Positions 1 through 26,762 of a stretch of DNA of 64,000 bases are shown here, one piece after another (the stretch's first letter is position 1; each line of letters starts with the position of its first letter). The DNA lies in contig CAVNZM010000006.1 of the NCBI GenBank assembly GCA_963693365.1, positions 10,354,001 through 10,418,000 of the forward strand, in the 5' to 3' direction. The translations under genes and the position numbers were made by a program. The DNA is from Amoebidium appalachense. Its lineage: Eukaryota > Ichthyosporea. The notes beneath the pieces were generated by a model. It was not told where the DNA came from. It ran no database searches and saw nothing but the letters and a program-made list of their open reading frames with translations.

Positions 1-883
1 GTGGGTCTCGTGAGGTGCCGCCATAGAGGGAACAGGCAGCAATTTCGGGCGTAAGAAAGGTGAAAGGGATCTGGGGGTGGGCCTGGGCCAGTAGAGGCAT
101 GATCTGCAGATTGGATCAGAACATGGTTTTTAGGCTATCATCGAATTTTAAATCGAAGGCTACATGTAGCTCATGTTTCAGCACACGTTCGTTAAACATG
201 CATGTTTACCGAATAGGGGATAAAGGGTGTTTGGGTCATACAGATGCAATCGCATAGAAATTGGAGAAGGAAGAAGGAATCGACAGGAAAGAGAGTGTAG
301 CAAAAAAGGATGGGAAGTGGAGGTGACGGAGGGAGATCTGGGGGGGGGGGGGGGGGGGGGGAGGGTAGGGGTGGGGAGATAAATATTCGTACACAAAGAT
401 GTGCCAATAAACCATAACTATTGACAGCTAACAAGAACAGGTTCTAATAAATAAGCAGGCATACAGCTACAAACAGGGACAGAGGCAACGTAATTCTCAC
501 CTGGCATGGTGGTGTCTGTGGGGTGATCCCCATAGCAGCCAGAGCGGCAACCGAGGGAGAGGTCAGGAGAGAGCCTATTGGCTTACATGCCCTCTCAAGT
601 TCCCAGCGCTGAATGAAGTTGAAGCATGAAAATTCCCTGAAATCTGATTGGATGCTTATCAATCCATGTGGAGCAAAATGCATGAAAAGACGGTGGAAGA
701 GGGTAGCATGATGGCACAGCATTCGTGTGTGTGTGTGTGTGCACACACGCGGTTGTGCGCGTTTTAAAAAAGGGCCGGGGGGGGGGGGGGGGGTGGGGGG
801 TGGGGACAGAAAGGAGATTGTGTGTGCGGGCGCGCCTGGTTACCCGCCTCCCGTTTCGTTGAGGGCACCCGAGTTGGGGGGGA

Positions 884-918
<35 letters not shown>

Positions 919-1453
919 TAGTTTTTTGTGTTGGAGTTTTTTTTTCCCCCTTTTTTTTCTCCTTTTGCTCCTTTATTTCACTTGTCTAGCTCAACTTATC
1001 CTCACAGGTGGGGAGGAGGACGGAGGGAGAGGGACGGAGAAGGTGGACTGGTGGTGGTGGTGGTTGGGGAGGGGGGGTCACGGGGTCCACAATTTTCTGT
1101 TGAATTGTGTGGTACCTGTTCGTGTGTGTGCGTGTGCGCAGGGGGGCGCCGGGGGGGGGGGGGGGGGGGGGGGGAGGGGGGGGGGAGGAGGATGATTCAT
1201 ACTCAAAAGCACGTTTAGAACTTGGGACTTCAAAAGGGTACATCAAAAAAGAGAAGGGCAGCTGCGAGGGAACAAAAATTTTCAAAAAACGACCAAAAGC
1301 AGCAAAAAGGCCATCTCAGTGCTTGCCAGGTGCAGGTTCACGTACCCGGGGGTGGGGGGGTCAGTGATAGGCTGGACCCCACCGACTGCACATTGACGGC
1401 TGCTGCCCGGTTGGGCGATGCGAAAAAAGCCTGGGAGAGGTGTCCGGGTGTGT

Positions 1454-1510
<57 letters not shown>

Positions 1511-1933
1511 AATTGGTTGGTTGGTTGTCTTTGAAATTATACTGGTTGGGTATTGCACATTTAGCACCTGCTGCCTTGCCCGGGCAGAACTGCTATTCGT
1601 TCCTGTTTCTAGGGAAGAGTTTCAAGGGCGACTGATAAATTGCCATTCCGACCCTGTCGTAACAGTTTTTGCATGCATGTGGACGATTATTGGCCAAGCC
1701 AGATACTTATCAGATTTAAATCTGTTCGTGCTTGACCAATAGAAGAGCCCAAGTGAGGAAAGTGTTGGCTTGCATGGGAGATCACGGCTATTGAAAAAGG
1801 GTAATGTTGCACAAAACACGGAGGTAAATGGAAGGATGGATTCCGAGAATCTTCGGAAATGAGGGTTTGGTCAACCTACCTAGACATAATGTGTGGGCAG
1901 CGGTTGCATGGGTTGCGCGGGAAAGCAGGGTGT

Positions 1934-1964
<31 letters not shown>

Positions 1965-3088
1965 GGGGGGGAGGGGGGGGCATGTTCATAGGGCCTCTTG
2001 CAGTTAATTCTACGCATTTGCCCTCTTGGATCCGCTGTGCTTAGGGGAAAAACAAATCGTGTATATGGCTTCTTTCTTTTTTGGCATGAGGGGGGGGAAG
2101 GGGGGAGGGGAGGAGACTGTACCATTTGTGATACACTTGCTCCCTGGTGGTAGGCCGGATTTCGTGGGGTGGCTGGGCAGAATTGTTTGATCTTGTTCTG
2201 CAGCACTGAATTGGCATAGTTCGGCCCTTTGCCCCTGCACGAAAATGAAGGTGAACCTTGGGAATATCCTTGAGTTCTCGAATTTCCGTACACTGTTCAG
2301 ATCTTGCCAAGGAGGAGGACCCAGGGTTTGGGGGGGAGGGGAAGGGGGGAGAGGGGGGGGGGGGGCGCGGGGCAAGTATCTGTGTGTGTGTGCACACGCA
2401 GAATCAAAAAAATTTTGTGTGTGTTTTTTCCTGATGGTGTTCATGATGGTGGCAGGGTGGGGTGTGTGTGTGTGTGCATGTGGGGGTGTTCACGGGGATG
2501 CGTACATGTGCGCATGAGTGCTTTCCAAACGTGGCAGGGGTGTTAGGGGCTAGGGTGAAGGTGTGAGAGAGGGGGAGGAGGGCTTGCCACGCCCGCCACC
2601 CCTGCCTGTCTCTTGCACTCGAATAGTTGGGAGAGAGCAACTTGGCACCGCGCACAGCGCGAAATGCGACGTACCGGGCCCTAGCCCTTCACCCAAGACC
2701 TTGTTCCACAGTTGAAATGCACGGAGAAAAAGATAGGGGCATGATGGGTGTGGCACACGAGCGAGGGAGGCAGCATGGGTGTGAAGACAAGGAGTTGAAA
2801 TGAGTGGGTGGGTAAAGGGGGGGGTACTATTTAAAGGTTTGTGTTGTCATCAGACCTCCCCAAAAACGAAAGCATATGGGGCCATTTCTACACTTACGGC
2901 CAACATCTATTTCTCCTTGCAACTGCGGTGAACTCCTGGACCACCCTTGCCCGCTGCTCTGGTGTTAGATCTTGATCCTTCAGGCACCTAATATTGACGT
3001 CGTCGGGGCAGTTCTGGCAGCCAGTCTCACGGATGGCCATCACGGCTTCCTCCACCTCCATATTTAGAAGTTCTGGAGGGATAGATGT
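1..3088 (-). CDS. unrecognised multi-exon protein, partial
   Basis: Five exons on the minus strand, in transcript order 3088-2898, 2234-2123, 1385-1346, 574-501 and 103-1 (continuing off the window). Each has an AG acceptor and GT donor (GTAAGT, GTACAG, GTACGT, GTGAGA) and the codon phases join without a break: 2, 0, 1, 0. The first visible exon contains ETGCQNCPDDVNIRC and LTPEQRARVVQEF, the second NKIKQFCPATPRNP, then a short proline-rich piece, then SPSVAALAAMGITPQTPPCQ, then IPFTFLTPEIAACSLYGG. About 172 residues are visible. The CxxC pairs could bind a metal, but I do not recognise the family and assign no function. The upstream end is unresolved; the acceptor of the first visible exon could be at 3088 or about 16 bases downstream, and a basic exon at about 3422-3594 may precede it. 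Five phase-consistent exons make a real gene likely; the exact ends are less sure. Confidence 0.6.
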
Positions 3089-3421
3089 CTAAGCAAACTA
3101 AGTGTTGCACGGCTGCGTGTTGTTACATTCAAAAAAAAAAAAAAAAATGATGAAGCAGAAAACCCTTGCGGTGCAAAGCTAATGGAGCCTTTGTTGCTGG
3201 CGCCTTTATAAGAAGTCGAGGACACATAGGTGTCGTTCGAGCTTCAACAGGTGGGGTAGGATGAGGTGACCTTACAAACAGCTCTCTCTTACGCTTTAAG
3301 CTACGACATTCAACGGATGGAAGACAGGCAGTGGTTTTACTAGTTTTCTAGCCAGAAAAGTGCATGTGTGTAAGGGCGAGGCGAACCACGTGGAACAGCC
3401 ACAAGCGATCAATCCCGATAC

Positions 3422-3594
3422 TTTTTTTTGACCTTTTTTCTTCTGATCTTTAGCTTCCGACCGCTGTCCCCACACAGCCTGAAAGATGTCCATATTCTGG
3501 TCATACAAAAGAACGATGAAAGGGTTTCGATAAAATTTGTAAAATCTTCGGTTCATCAGCCTGTAGTAAGGCCTCCTACTCTGACGCCTGTAGT
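3422..3594 (-). CDS. possible upstream exon of the left-edge gene
   Basis: The minus strand is open here and reads a basic, aromatic-rich peptide (RRPYYRLMNRRFYKFYRNP, then VLLYDQNMDIFQAVWG, then a lysine-rich tail). A TACAG acceptor lies just upstream and a weak donor (AAA|GTATCG) just downstream would join in phase 0 to the exon at 3088-2898. The composition looks coding, but no family is recognised, and the poly-lysine end could come from an A-rich run. It may equally be a chance ORF. Confidence 0.3.
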
Positions 3595-4567
3595 TTGGCA
3601 AGAATCGTGAATTTTGAGCAACAGAAACACGGATCCCGGCTTACCTTAGCAGCCAGCAGCTCACGAACGCTCGTTGTTATTGGGCAGCAACTTTCCTTCC
3701 TTGTTCCATATGTCACTACGCTCTACACACACCACGCAGCACACCCAGCTGCTTGGACTATGGGAGCTACTTGGCCGTGCATGGTGCTCTCTCTCGAGGG
3801 AGAGTAAGGTCGGTTCTTGCTGCCGATGACAGCTGCAGAGTGACGCGCTAACTTGTCGCGCGACCTCATGATCACAAGACGTGAGAAAAAGTGGCCGTGA
3901 GCTGTGGACGTGGCAGTTGGCCAGTTGCGCACCTAGTTTTTGCCGCCACTTTAAATATTAGCCATATATGGTACAACAATAACCTTAAAAGGCATTTGTG
4001 TCTACAATCCAAGTGATTGGTAGATACTGCACCACTGCAACACCCCAGACATGATCAAGGTTGGGCCGCTGGGGGCAACTGTGGCACACGTACGTATGCA
4101 TATGCACACGTTGACACAGGTCACAAACGCACACGCGGATATATCACGTGCACGCATAAATGCAGTTTTATGTGCACCAATGTTCATAGTCTTGCTAACA
4201 CGGTGCATGGGCACAACAGATGTTGTGGATGCAGTGGATGCAGCACATGTGCACCGTAGAAACATACGCCGCCCAACGGTACGTGCACCCATGGGCCATG
4301 TGCCGCAATGACAGTGCATGCCACGGACATGTACACACGCACCCCCACCCACGTAGTAGTACGTACACGTGCTGCTCACACACGCCCACAGGCACATGAC
4401 CAACATGCATCAAAAACAGTCAAATGCACAGGTACAAACACCATATGCATGCGCATACTCAGCTTGGATTCGAACGAAGGGCAATTCGGGATTCTAATAA
4501 ACTCCCGGGGACCGAGTACTCACGTGAGTGAGTGAGTGAGTGTGTGTGTGTGCGAGTGAGTGAGTGA

Positions 4568-4609
<42 letters not shown>

Positions 4610-4654
4610 CTGTGTTTGTGTGTGCGTGTGTGTGCGTTCTGCACGTGTGTGTAC

Positions 4655-4690
<36 letters not shown>

Positions 4691-4713
4691 GCGTGCGTGT
4701 GTCTGACGTGTGT

Positions 4714-4773
<60 letters not shown>

Positions 4774-5508
4774 TTTCAACGGCCGCGGATCGACCATGAA
4801 CATCGATATCGAGGGTCCCCTTGATACAGTATGTTGCTTAGTAAGGGTTATTTTTTGAGTTCATTTATAGCCATGCCTGCATATCTGCAGCTCTGATCAA
4901 TTGGCAAATACCAGCCTGATCATGAAGCAACCAGGAAGGCTATCCATTATCATACATGCCATACTAGTGACAACAGTCACCTGTTACTACTCCCCGTTCA
5001 ATAAACACAAAAAAGAGATGCAATGGCACATGTCCTTCTACGTACCACTTTCTCAACACGTGCAATCGAGATCCATACAAGGTGTCCCTTAGGATAAACA
5101 AACGTATTTGAAGTGCAAAGGTGTTAAATCTTGAATGACCCTCACCAACTGTTACAAATAATAGCATTCAAAGGATTGTCGAAACAGACAACCGAAAAAA
5201 TAGATCACTGACATGAATAGCATAGGACCTAAACCGTCTTAACGAACACAGCTCACAACAACATCTGTTTCTCTACAACGAAGTTCCCTCCTCTCTACTT
5301 GCCAAATAAGTAAGCGTATGCATCCCAAAACTCCGTGAACATCAATATTGAGCCATTAGGCTGCATGTGTTTGTACCGTGATATGTATACATGCACTGTG
5401 TATCCATCCACAACACAGACGTTTCCCCATTCCCTGACAAAAACCATACCAGCAAACATCTCTTAAAACACACATTCCACCTTGTGTGCATGCACACACA
5501 CCCACGTG
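3595..5508. other. intergenic stretch, low-complexity
   Basis: No gene seen. 4080-4460 is an unusual stretch of alternating purine-pyrimidine words (CACGT, GTACGT, TGCATGC, CACACG) without a clean repeat unit. It is followed by (GTGA)n, (GT)n and a 57-nt G run. 4790-5508 is ordinary AT-richer sequence leading to the 3' end of the CstF-77 gene on the minus strand. Confidence 0.6.
4520..4772. repeat. (GTGA)n-(GT)n-G57 compound microsatellite
   Basis: GTGA/GT repeats run from about 4520 to 4715 and pass directly into an uninterrupted run of 57 G (4716-4772), the longest homopolymer I see in the window. Confidence 0.95.
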
Positions 5509-19189
<13,681 letters not shown>

Positions 19190-19214
19190 CTACACCCACA
19201 CCCACAAGGTGTTA

Positions 19215-19334
19215 TAAGTACCCTTCCAATCCCGTCCAGAGAATAATGGTCATAATGGTATTTCTTTTTTCTTGTAAGTACCCTTCCAATCCCGTCCAGA
19301 GAATAATGGTAATAGTGGTATTTCTTTTTTCTTG
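19215..19334. repeat. 60-bp tandem duplication
   Basis: Two adjacent 60-bp copies beginning TAAGTACCCTTCCAATCCCG differ at two positions only. It lies just upstream of the first recovered CstF-77 exon in transcript terms, probably in an intron. Confidence 0.95.
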
Positions 19335-19622
19335 TGTCCTTGATCACGAACAGGTGTTGTGTTTGGCTGAGCTCTCCTATGGCACGCCCAGACCTATGGG
19401 TTGATTGAAAGACGAAGTTCTTGCTGGAGACCAATGCCTGTGACCCCCTGCCTCGCCTCCCCCTTAGGCAATTCCTCACTTTCCCCCTCTCCCCCCCTCC
19501 CCCCCTTCCCCCCCCCCTTCCTCCCTCCCCCCCCATTCCCCTACAAGTAAACACGGTACTTTTCCCGACTCATTTCAACCTGGCACAATCCCCTGCTCAC
19601 TTTCGTAGCCCCTTTGGAGCGG

Positions 19623-19656
<34 letters not shown>

Positions 19657-20339
19657 TTGTAAGACCGTGTGTGTGTGTGCGTGGACACTATGCAGTTATG
19701 GTGCAAGTTCAGGTGCATAAGTGCATGGAAGTGTATGCATCGGGTGTCAGTTCTTTTCTTTTTTTTGGTGGGGGAGAGGGGGGGGGGGGGGGAGGGGGGG
19801 AGGAGGGTGGAAGGGAGGGGTTGATTGTGTGTGGCGAGAAATGCTTGCGTTCCTCGTCTTTTGCCTGTGTGAGTGCTTTCTGTGCATGTGCCTGGCGCAG
19901 AAACAGAGGGATGAGAAAGCGGGAAGAGAAGGGGAAGGGGAGTCCGAGGAGGGGGGGGGGGGGAGGGTGAGAGAGGGTGAGAGTCGAGAACATTGGGGGG
20001 TAGTAAGAGAGAGGGGGGGGGGAGAGAGGAGGGAGAGGAAGGGGTGGCGGGGGAAGGGGGGGGGGGGGGGGGGGGGGGGGGGGGGCGGCTAAAGGAAGAG
20101 TGAGGGGGTAAAGGGGCGGGGGTTAGATAAGAAACTATGTACGATTGAAATATGAGCTTGCTGTTAAAAAAACAGGTAGGCAGTATGGTTGGGAGAACCA
20201 AGAGAACAGGAGGGAGAAAGCTCATGGGCAGGAACTTATGGCAAAGGCAGCTGCGGACCAGCTAGAGCAAAGGCAGTTGTAAGAAAAGGGGAGTGAGGGG
20301 AAGAGAGAGGGCGGGGTGGGACAAGGGCAGGGGAGGCAG

Positions 20340-20377
<38 letters not shown>

Positions 20378-21292
20378 TCATGTTTGCCAAACAAGATGGA
20401 AAACAGATTAAGTGACTGTGTGATTAAGAAAAGAACGGAAGTAAAGACACCACGGAGAAGAAGCCCATGCACGCTCTCTGTCCGTTTGTTGTCAGTCACA
20501 CACAAGTCCTTGCACGGCTAAGGGGCCAGATAACTTTTATTGAGTCGTTTTGACTCTTTGTAGGCCATTGCTGTTCATTCCTCGGCATCTGACGCTGTTA
20601 AAAAACCAACACACACACCATACAGCACAGACAGCCTTCAGCATGTCTGTTGTTTCCCGTCATGCGCTAACCCTAAAACACCACGCTAAGACCATGAGGT
20701 GAAACGAGGTGTGCCCTCAAGCGCTTCTAAGACATGGCCAGGACAAGCAGCCCCAGAAAGAAAAACGTCACCATTGAGCGGTGAACGAATGAGCAGGAGC
20801 ATGCTTATATCCCAAAATGCAAAGTCAGTATTTAGGCGTGTGAAAGGGGGGTAACCACAGGAGTGGCTGTGTGTCTACAAGTACCGGGTGGCTCTTGCGC
20901 TGTGCCCTCTCCCTCCATGTTGCAGTTGTCGGCCGCAAAAAAGCTTCTTTGACGCCTGTGCTAGCTCTCGCCAACATACAAACAGCGGCATATGCTGCCC
21001 ACCTTGCTACGATCACTATGGTGATTCGCTAAGCTAACACGCCCACCGAACAACTTGAAATATCCGCAGCCTGAGATGAGACTCAGGGAGACGGCCACTC
21101 TTCCTGCTCTGTCCTAATAACAACCATCATAAAATCTAAAATCAAAGGCTTTGAAATCTAGTTAAACGTTATGATTCGCTAGTTAGATGTTTTAGAGGTT
21201 ACAAAAGTTTGTGAATAATATATATTTTTGTCTGCGGCCGCACTGAGATGTCCATCGGACGGTACCTTTCGGACATAGAGACGTTCTCGACA

Positions 21293-21391
<99 letters not shown>

Positions 21392-22593
21392 GTGCGCGTG
21401 CACTTTACATAAACACACAGACTTACACACACGTTCAGTACGAGTCCTAAGGCGGAGCCCTATGAGGTCTTTTATAAAAGTCGGCAACCCCACCTTGCCG
21501 GGCCCAGGCTACAGTAGTACTGCTTATATGCCCTCCGAGTCGGCCAGCCTGTTAGTCTCTCTCTCGCGCCCCCCCTCTCCCCCCCCCCCACCCACCCACC
21601 CTCCTACCCCCACTTTCCCCCCCTTGCCCCCTGCTTCTCTCGTCTCCCTCCTCCCCTCCCATTCCCAACAAATAATGAACGATCACACATCTGTGCGTGA
21701 ATGCTCCGTGAGCACAACCGCAAGCACGCACGTACGCTCCCACAAACAACAACAACCCACGAACTCGTCTACGAAACCACGCGACCGACCAACACGCACA
21801 CACACACATACACTATCACTCACATACACACACATAGACAAGCACACACACACACATGCTGATATTGTATTCAACACTGCTGATCTTCAGCTCCTGTAGT
21901 TCTCCAGCTTTCCCTACTCGACTGCCAGAAGATGAGCAGTGTTTTGCCTTTCCTTTTCGTTTCCACTCTTGGCCGGGTGCTTATCACACTCTTCACTACC
22001 TACCACCTGCTCTGCCCCCTGTGTTCCGTTTGTGTGTGGTGTGCCTGCCTGGGCTCCCTACCTTTTGCTTGTCGTTCCAAATGGCTTTCCCCTATGTCTC
22101 TTTCTCCTGGATTCTCAAATCGGCACGCTTGAAAGCACTTATTTTATATTTTTGAAGTAGTATAATGCACACATTACAATCTGCAAAAGCCTTTGCGAAT
22201 ACTGTAATTAGGGTATCATCATTCTGACCTCATAATACAAATCTCTGTATTTCCGCTGATCCAACCCGCAAACACTTGGTTTACGAGAAGTCAGCCGCGC
22301 GCGTATCGTTTTAATACAGTCATTCTAGTCCCTACTGGGTTAACTACAACTAAGCAACATCAACATTCATTAGTTTCCAGGCTCCTTCAAGTGATCTGCT
22401 CGGACCAGCTGCTGTTTGGACAGGCTGCTGTGCTATTGACCAAAAACAGTTGGATCCAGCCCTAGATGGCTGGTAAGAGTCACGCAAACATGGCTGTTAT
22501 GGCTACGACTACATTATAAGTGGAAAGCCTTGAGGTCACCGAACCCAACTATCTACAACAGACTCTCGTTCCCTCTCTAGATCTGTAACTTCG
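19335..22593. other. stretch without a resolved gene
   Basis: Should contain the missing 5' exon(s) and promoter of the CstF-77 gene on the minus strand. I could not identify a start exon. 19400-20400 is C/T- and G-rich low complexity with two long G runs (19633-19653, 20058-20084). 20400-21290 and 21880-22590 are ordinary sequence without convincing coding signal. An (ACGC)n array sits at 21291-21391. Confidence 0.5.
21291..21391. repeat. (ACGC)25 tetranucleotide array
   Basis: Twenty-five uninterrupted CACG/ACGC units; alternating purine-pyrimidine, so Z-DNA-prone. Confidence 0.97.
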
Positions 22594-23176
22594 TCAACTT
22601 GAGCCGCTTGAGCCTCTGTGGGCCTTTGCCATTTCCAGCATAGCCGTGGCAATATACAGAGCCAGGCTCTCTTGCTGCTCGGGCGAAAGGTGTTTGTATC
22701 CTTTCACGGCCATGACACACGTGGTGGCACCGCAGAGGCAGTCGAAGGGCGACTGCAAGTCCCACTCGGTGGCCAGGTAGTTCTACGTCAGCCTGTCGCC
22801 CTTGCGCACAGGCTTCACCGTGTAGAAGCGCATCACATAGCCGCACGCGGCGTCGGTGATTTTCTGAATGCTCACGGCACAGTTGGGATCGCACGAATGG
22901 TCGGTATACTGCATGGGGTCATCCCCACTGTCCAGGTGGGCCTCCAAGTCCACCTGGAAGGAGTGCCGGGTGGGCGTGGGCACAATGGTGCCGGTGGTGA
23001 CGTAGGCCACTGTCTCGCCCATACAAAAGTCTGCAGTGGCAACAAGAGTCCTTCCTGTCTCGAAGTTGCCCACCACCTCAACATGCGGTGCCTCCCCTGA
23101 GACTTCGCCCTTGGGCTCGATTACGTCGAAGGCATGGTGTGGCAGGGGCCGTGCCGTCTCCCGTTGCGAAAACCAT
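22594..23176 (-). pseudogene. SET-domain protein with in-frame stop
   Basis: Intronless minus-strand reading frame of a SET-domain (lysine methyltransferase fold) protein. The substrate/cofactor core is clear: HSFQVDLEAHLDSGDDP, then YTDHSCDPNCAV (the conserved NHSCDPN-type motif, with D for the usual N), then FYTVKPVRKGDRLT. A post-SET-like cysteine segment follows (NYLATEWDLQSPFDCLCG, ATTCVMAVKGYKHLSPEQQ), ending at TGA 22596-22594. Between GDRLT and NYLATEW the frame has TAG at about 22783-22785, where the family normally has a hydrophobic residue, so one base change explains it. The only nearby ATG (23176-23174) is in another frame from the SET segment, which suggests a second break near the 5' end or a missing upstream exon. 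Alternatives are a sequencing error or a live gene with stop readthrough. Confidence 0.7.
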
Positions 23177-24023
23177 TTTGAAATTCAAGTGTAAATCTAG
23201 CTTGGGTTCTGTTTTCTCAACTACGGGTAGTCTCCAAGGCTATGTACCCACTGGCTTCCGTAAGTGGCCGGGCACTACTACGCCAGGGGACACATACAAG
23301 GTATGTTGAGCCGACAGTCACTCAAAGTGACTGAGCTACGAGGAGCTACGGGGTTAATGCAGCACCTTTGCCCCAGACTAAGCACTGTTATCAGGCCACG
23401 CGTTATGGACCTTTTATATGCTGGTGATAGGACTGCTGACCGTAGGCTAACTGACTGACATGTACTGACGTTGTCACGCGCCATCTCGGCTCGTCGACGC
23501 CGATTTTTCCTTCCTTCTTCGCAGCCCGCGCGGTCTTTTTTCTTCGCAGCCAAATTCCTTCTTCGAATTCGCAGCAGTCATTTCGCGTACACAGATAAGC
23601 ATTGTCATTACAAGCGAGACATTTCTGCTGAGGTAGGAAGGAAAATGAGGCATCAGTTCAGTAGGTGGTAGGCTAACTGACGGCTCAGGCAGCCCAAGCA
23701 GCCAGCCCAGGCTTACACTGTTACATAGCAGCACTGGGGGACCGTCACCGTGTAGACTCAAAGTTTCAAACGTCATCCTGGAACGCAGTGCCAGTGCTTT
23801 GCGGCTAATCGATTGGATACGAATAGTTTATTTGTGAGCCACCGCATTCACCAATAGATCTGTTGTTGAGGCTGCGGCTTTGCCAACAGCTTCCGGGCCC
23901 CACGGTGAAGTTGTGACCTCCGAGAACCGTTCACCGCCCTAACTTCCACCCACACCCCTCCCCCCTTCCGGGGCCCCGGCACCCTCCTCTCCCTCTTCTT
24001 CCCCCCCTCCCCCCCTCCCCCCC

Positions 24024-24058
<35 letters not shown>

Positions 24059-24385
24059 ACACACACACCCTTACCCCTTTCTCCCCGTTGCGCCCCAAAA
24101 AAGACCCATCAAGGCTTCCCCACCCCCACCGACTCCCCCACCGACCTTTCTCCTTCGACTACTACCCCCCCTCCCCCCCTCCCCCCCACCCACCCACCCG
24201 CCCTTCCCTCTCCCTCTCGGCAGCCCTCCCCTCCAGCTTCCCTTGCACTTTCTCAGGCTTCCAGCTACCCTCTCCATCAGTCGATAAGCTCGGCGCTTCA
24301 TCCAAATGATGTGCACGAGGGTGTGTGTGTGTGTGTTTTGAGTATAGAGCATTTTTGCACGTTTGTGTGCTTCTTTGTGCACGTG

Positions 24386-24609
<224 letters not shown>

Positions 24610-25157
24610 CGACCCGCGGGGGGTCATGGTAGCTATGGGTATGTGACTGTTTGTGTGTGTGTGCCCGACTCCGGGTCCCCGCGGCCGGGGCGTGTGTGCC
24701 GCTCAGTTTGTGCGTGATGCACGCACCTCCGGATCCCATTTCGACCCCCTCCCGCTTCCCTTCCTTTCCTCTAAAAAGACGGCACCTCTCAGGCTAGCAC
24801 TTTGCATGTGTTCCCCCGATATTAACTTTTACATTTAACACTGAGTTACCCAATAACATTTACAGCTAAGTGACTCCTACTGGCTAATTCTCCATCAAAC
24901 GTTATATTTACTGTAACATCTACTTCATATTTTTATTCCCTTTCTTTCCCCCAGTGTGAAAAAAATTTCTGCGCCTGTTTTCTGTGGTGGTTAGCAGGTA
25001 TTTGTACCACATCCGTGTTTTAATCTCCTACAGGATCCGGTGTGGTCAAGCTATGGGCTGAATTTTTTTTGCATGAATTTCTTTTCAATGGAGCCGGCTA
25101 GTATCTTAGGGGTGTGGGTCACGGTGTCATGCCACGTGCACGGTACTTATGGTGTGT

Positions 25158-25242
25158 GTGCGTGCGTGCGTGCGTGTGTGTGTGCGTGTGTGCGTCCGTG
25201 CGTCCGTGCGTGCGTGCGTCCGTGCGTGCGTCCGTGCGTGAG

Positions 25243-25330
<88 letters not shown>

Positions 25331-25336
25331 TGTGCG

Positions 25337-25430
<94 letters not shown>
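25158..25430. repeat. (TGCG)n passing into (TG)n
   Basis: TGCG tetranucleotide array with scattered C interruptions to about 25335, then pure (TG)n to about 25428. Confidence 0.95.
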
Positions 25431-26559
25431 GTGTGCATACGTTTTTTTCTGGCGTGTGTATGTGTGTGCCTGCGCCTGGCCCCGTGCACACGCATGTCAC
25501 AGGTGTATATGTGACTACGGTACCATATGTGCAATGTGGTGGATAAACCCGAGGGGCAAGTTGATGACATTCCCCACCGGCGAGGCTGGGGTGTAAACAC
25601 TCGGCTAAGTGTGTACTGTATCAGTAGGTACTTTTAGCATTCTGACTAGGGTACAGTCGGTGCTGTGTGGAAGACGGTAGTTCCCAATAATTCCATGAGG
25701 ACCCCTGGGGATCCCTCCGGGAACAACACGGGTTTTAAAAAAAAAAAAAAAAAAAAACTTGTTGACATGAGAGAGGCTCTGAAACGAACTCTATAGTGCA
25801 ACGGCCTAGGCTTTGCACTGAGTAACTTAGAAATACTGCAGTTTCTGTGGATTTGAAAAAACTTTGAATAAGAAAAAAGGTGACGTACAACCTCGCCACT
25901 GTTACAACTTCCCACCCATTTATGGGGTGCACATTTTGTTCCCGCTCTAGTTTTTCTTTTACAAAGCGCTATCCGAGTTACAAACAAAGACCAAATACCG
26001 GCTTGCCAAATTTGCAACGATTCAATATCAACAGTTCACACCGTGTCAGTTTATCCTCCTCACCGCCCTGCCGGGAACTGCCCCATTCCTCCCTCCTTTG
26101 GGCTCCCCCTCCCCCCCCCTCCCCCCCTTTTGACACACGGACGAACATAGATATCATGATTCGTACCTCCCCCCTCCCCCTCCCTCCCGCTACCTGCTTA
26201 TTGTCTTTTATTCGCTTTCCTATTACGCTCCTAACCGAGGCTTCGAATCCCCATCTCCTGCTTTCCACGCTTGCATACGCACCCCATCCGCGTACCCAAA
26301 TTCCTTCCCTCCTCCTGGTTCCTCAATATGCGACACCAGGGCCCTCACCTATTTCCCCCTCCTTGCACCCCACTTTTCCCATTGTTGCAGGACACCTTCC
26401 CTGCCCCAGCCTGCCTCCCCTCCTCCAACCATCCCTAAGCCGGTCCCCTCCCCACCCTCCCCCCACTCTCCCCCTTTTCCACCTTGTCCCCTCTCTCGTC
26501 CCCACCTGCTTTACCTCCCCCCTCCTCCCCTCCTCCCCTCCCCCTCCCCTCTCTCTCTC

Positions 26560-26571
26560 TCTCTCTCTCTC

Positions 26572-26608
<37 letters not shown>

Positions 26609-26709
26609 GCCCCACTCCCCTCCTCCTTCAGCCATATCCTGGCCCCCTCCCCCCCCCCTCCCCCCTCCCTTCCCCCCCCCTCCCCCCCCCCCCCCCTCTC
26701 TCTCTCTCC

Positions 26710-26762
<53 letters not shown>
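26560..26762. repeat. (CT)n and long C-runs
   Basis: (CT)n blocks alternate with C homopolymers; the last run (26711-26762) is about 52 C. Confidence 0.95.

Noticed and set aside
4455-4480. T-loop-like word GTTCGAATCC on the minus strand, suggesting a tRNA
   Set aside because: Flanking bases do not form a T stem, acceptor stem or anticodon arm.
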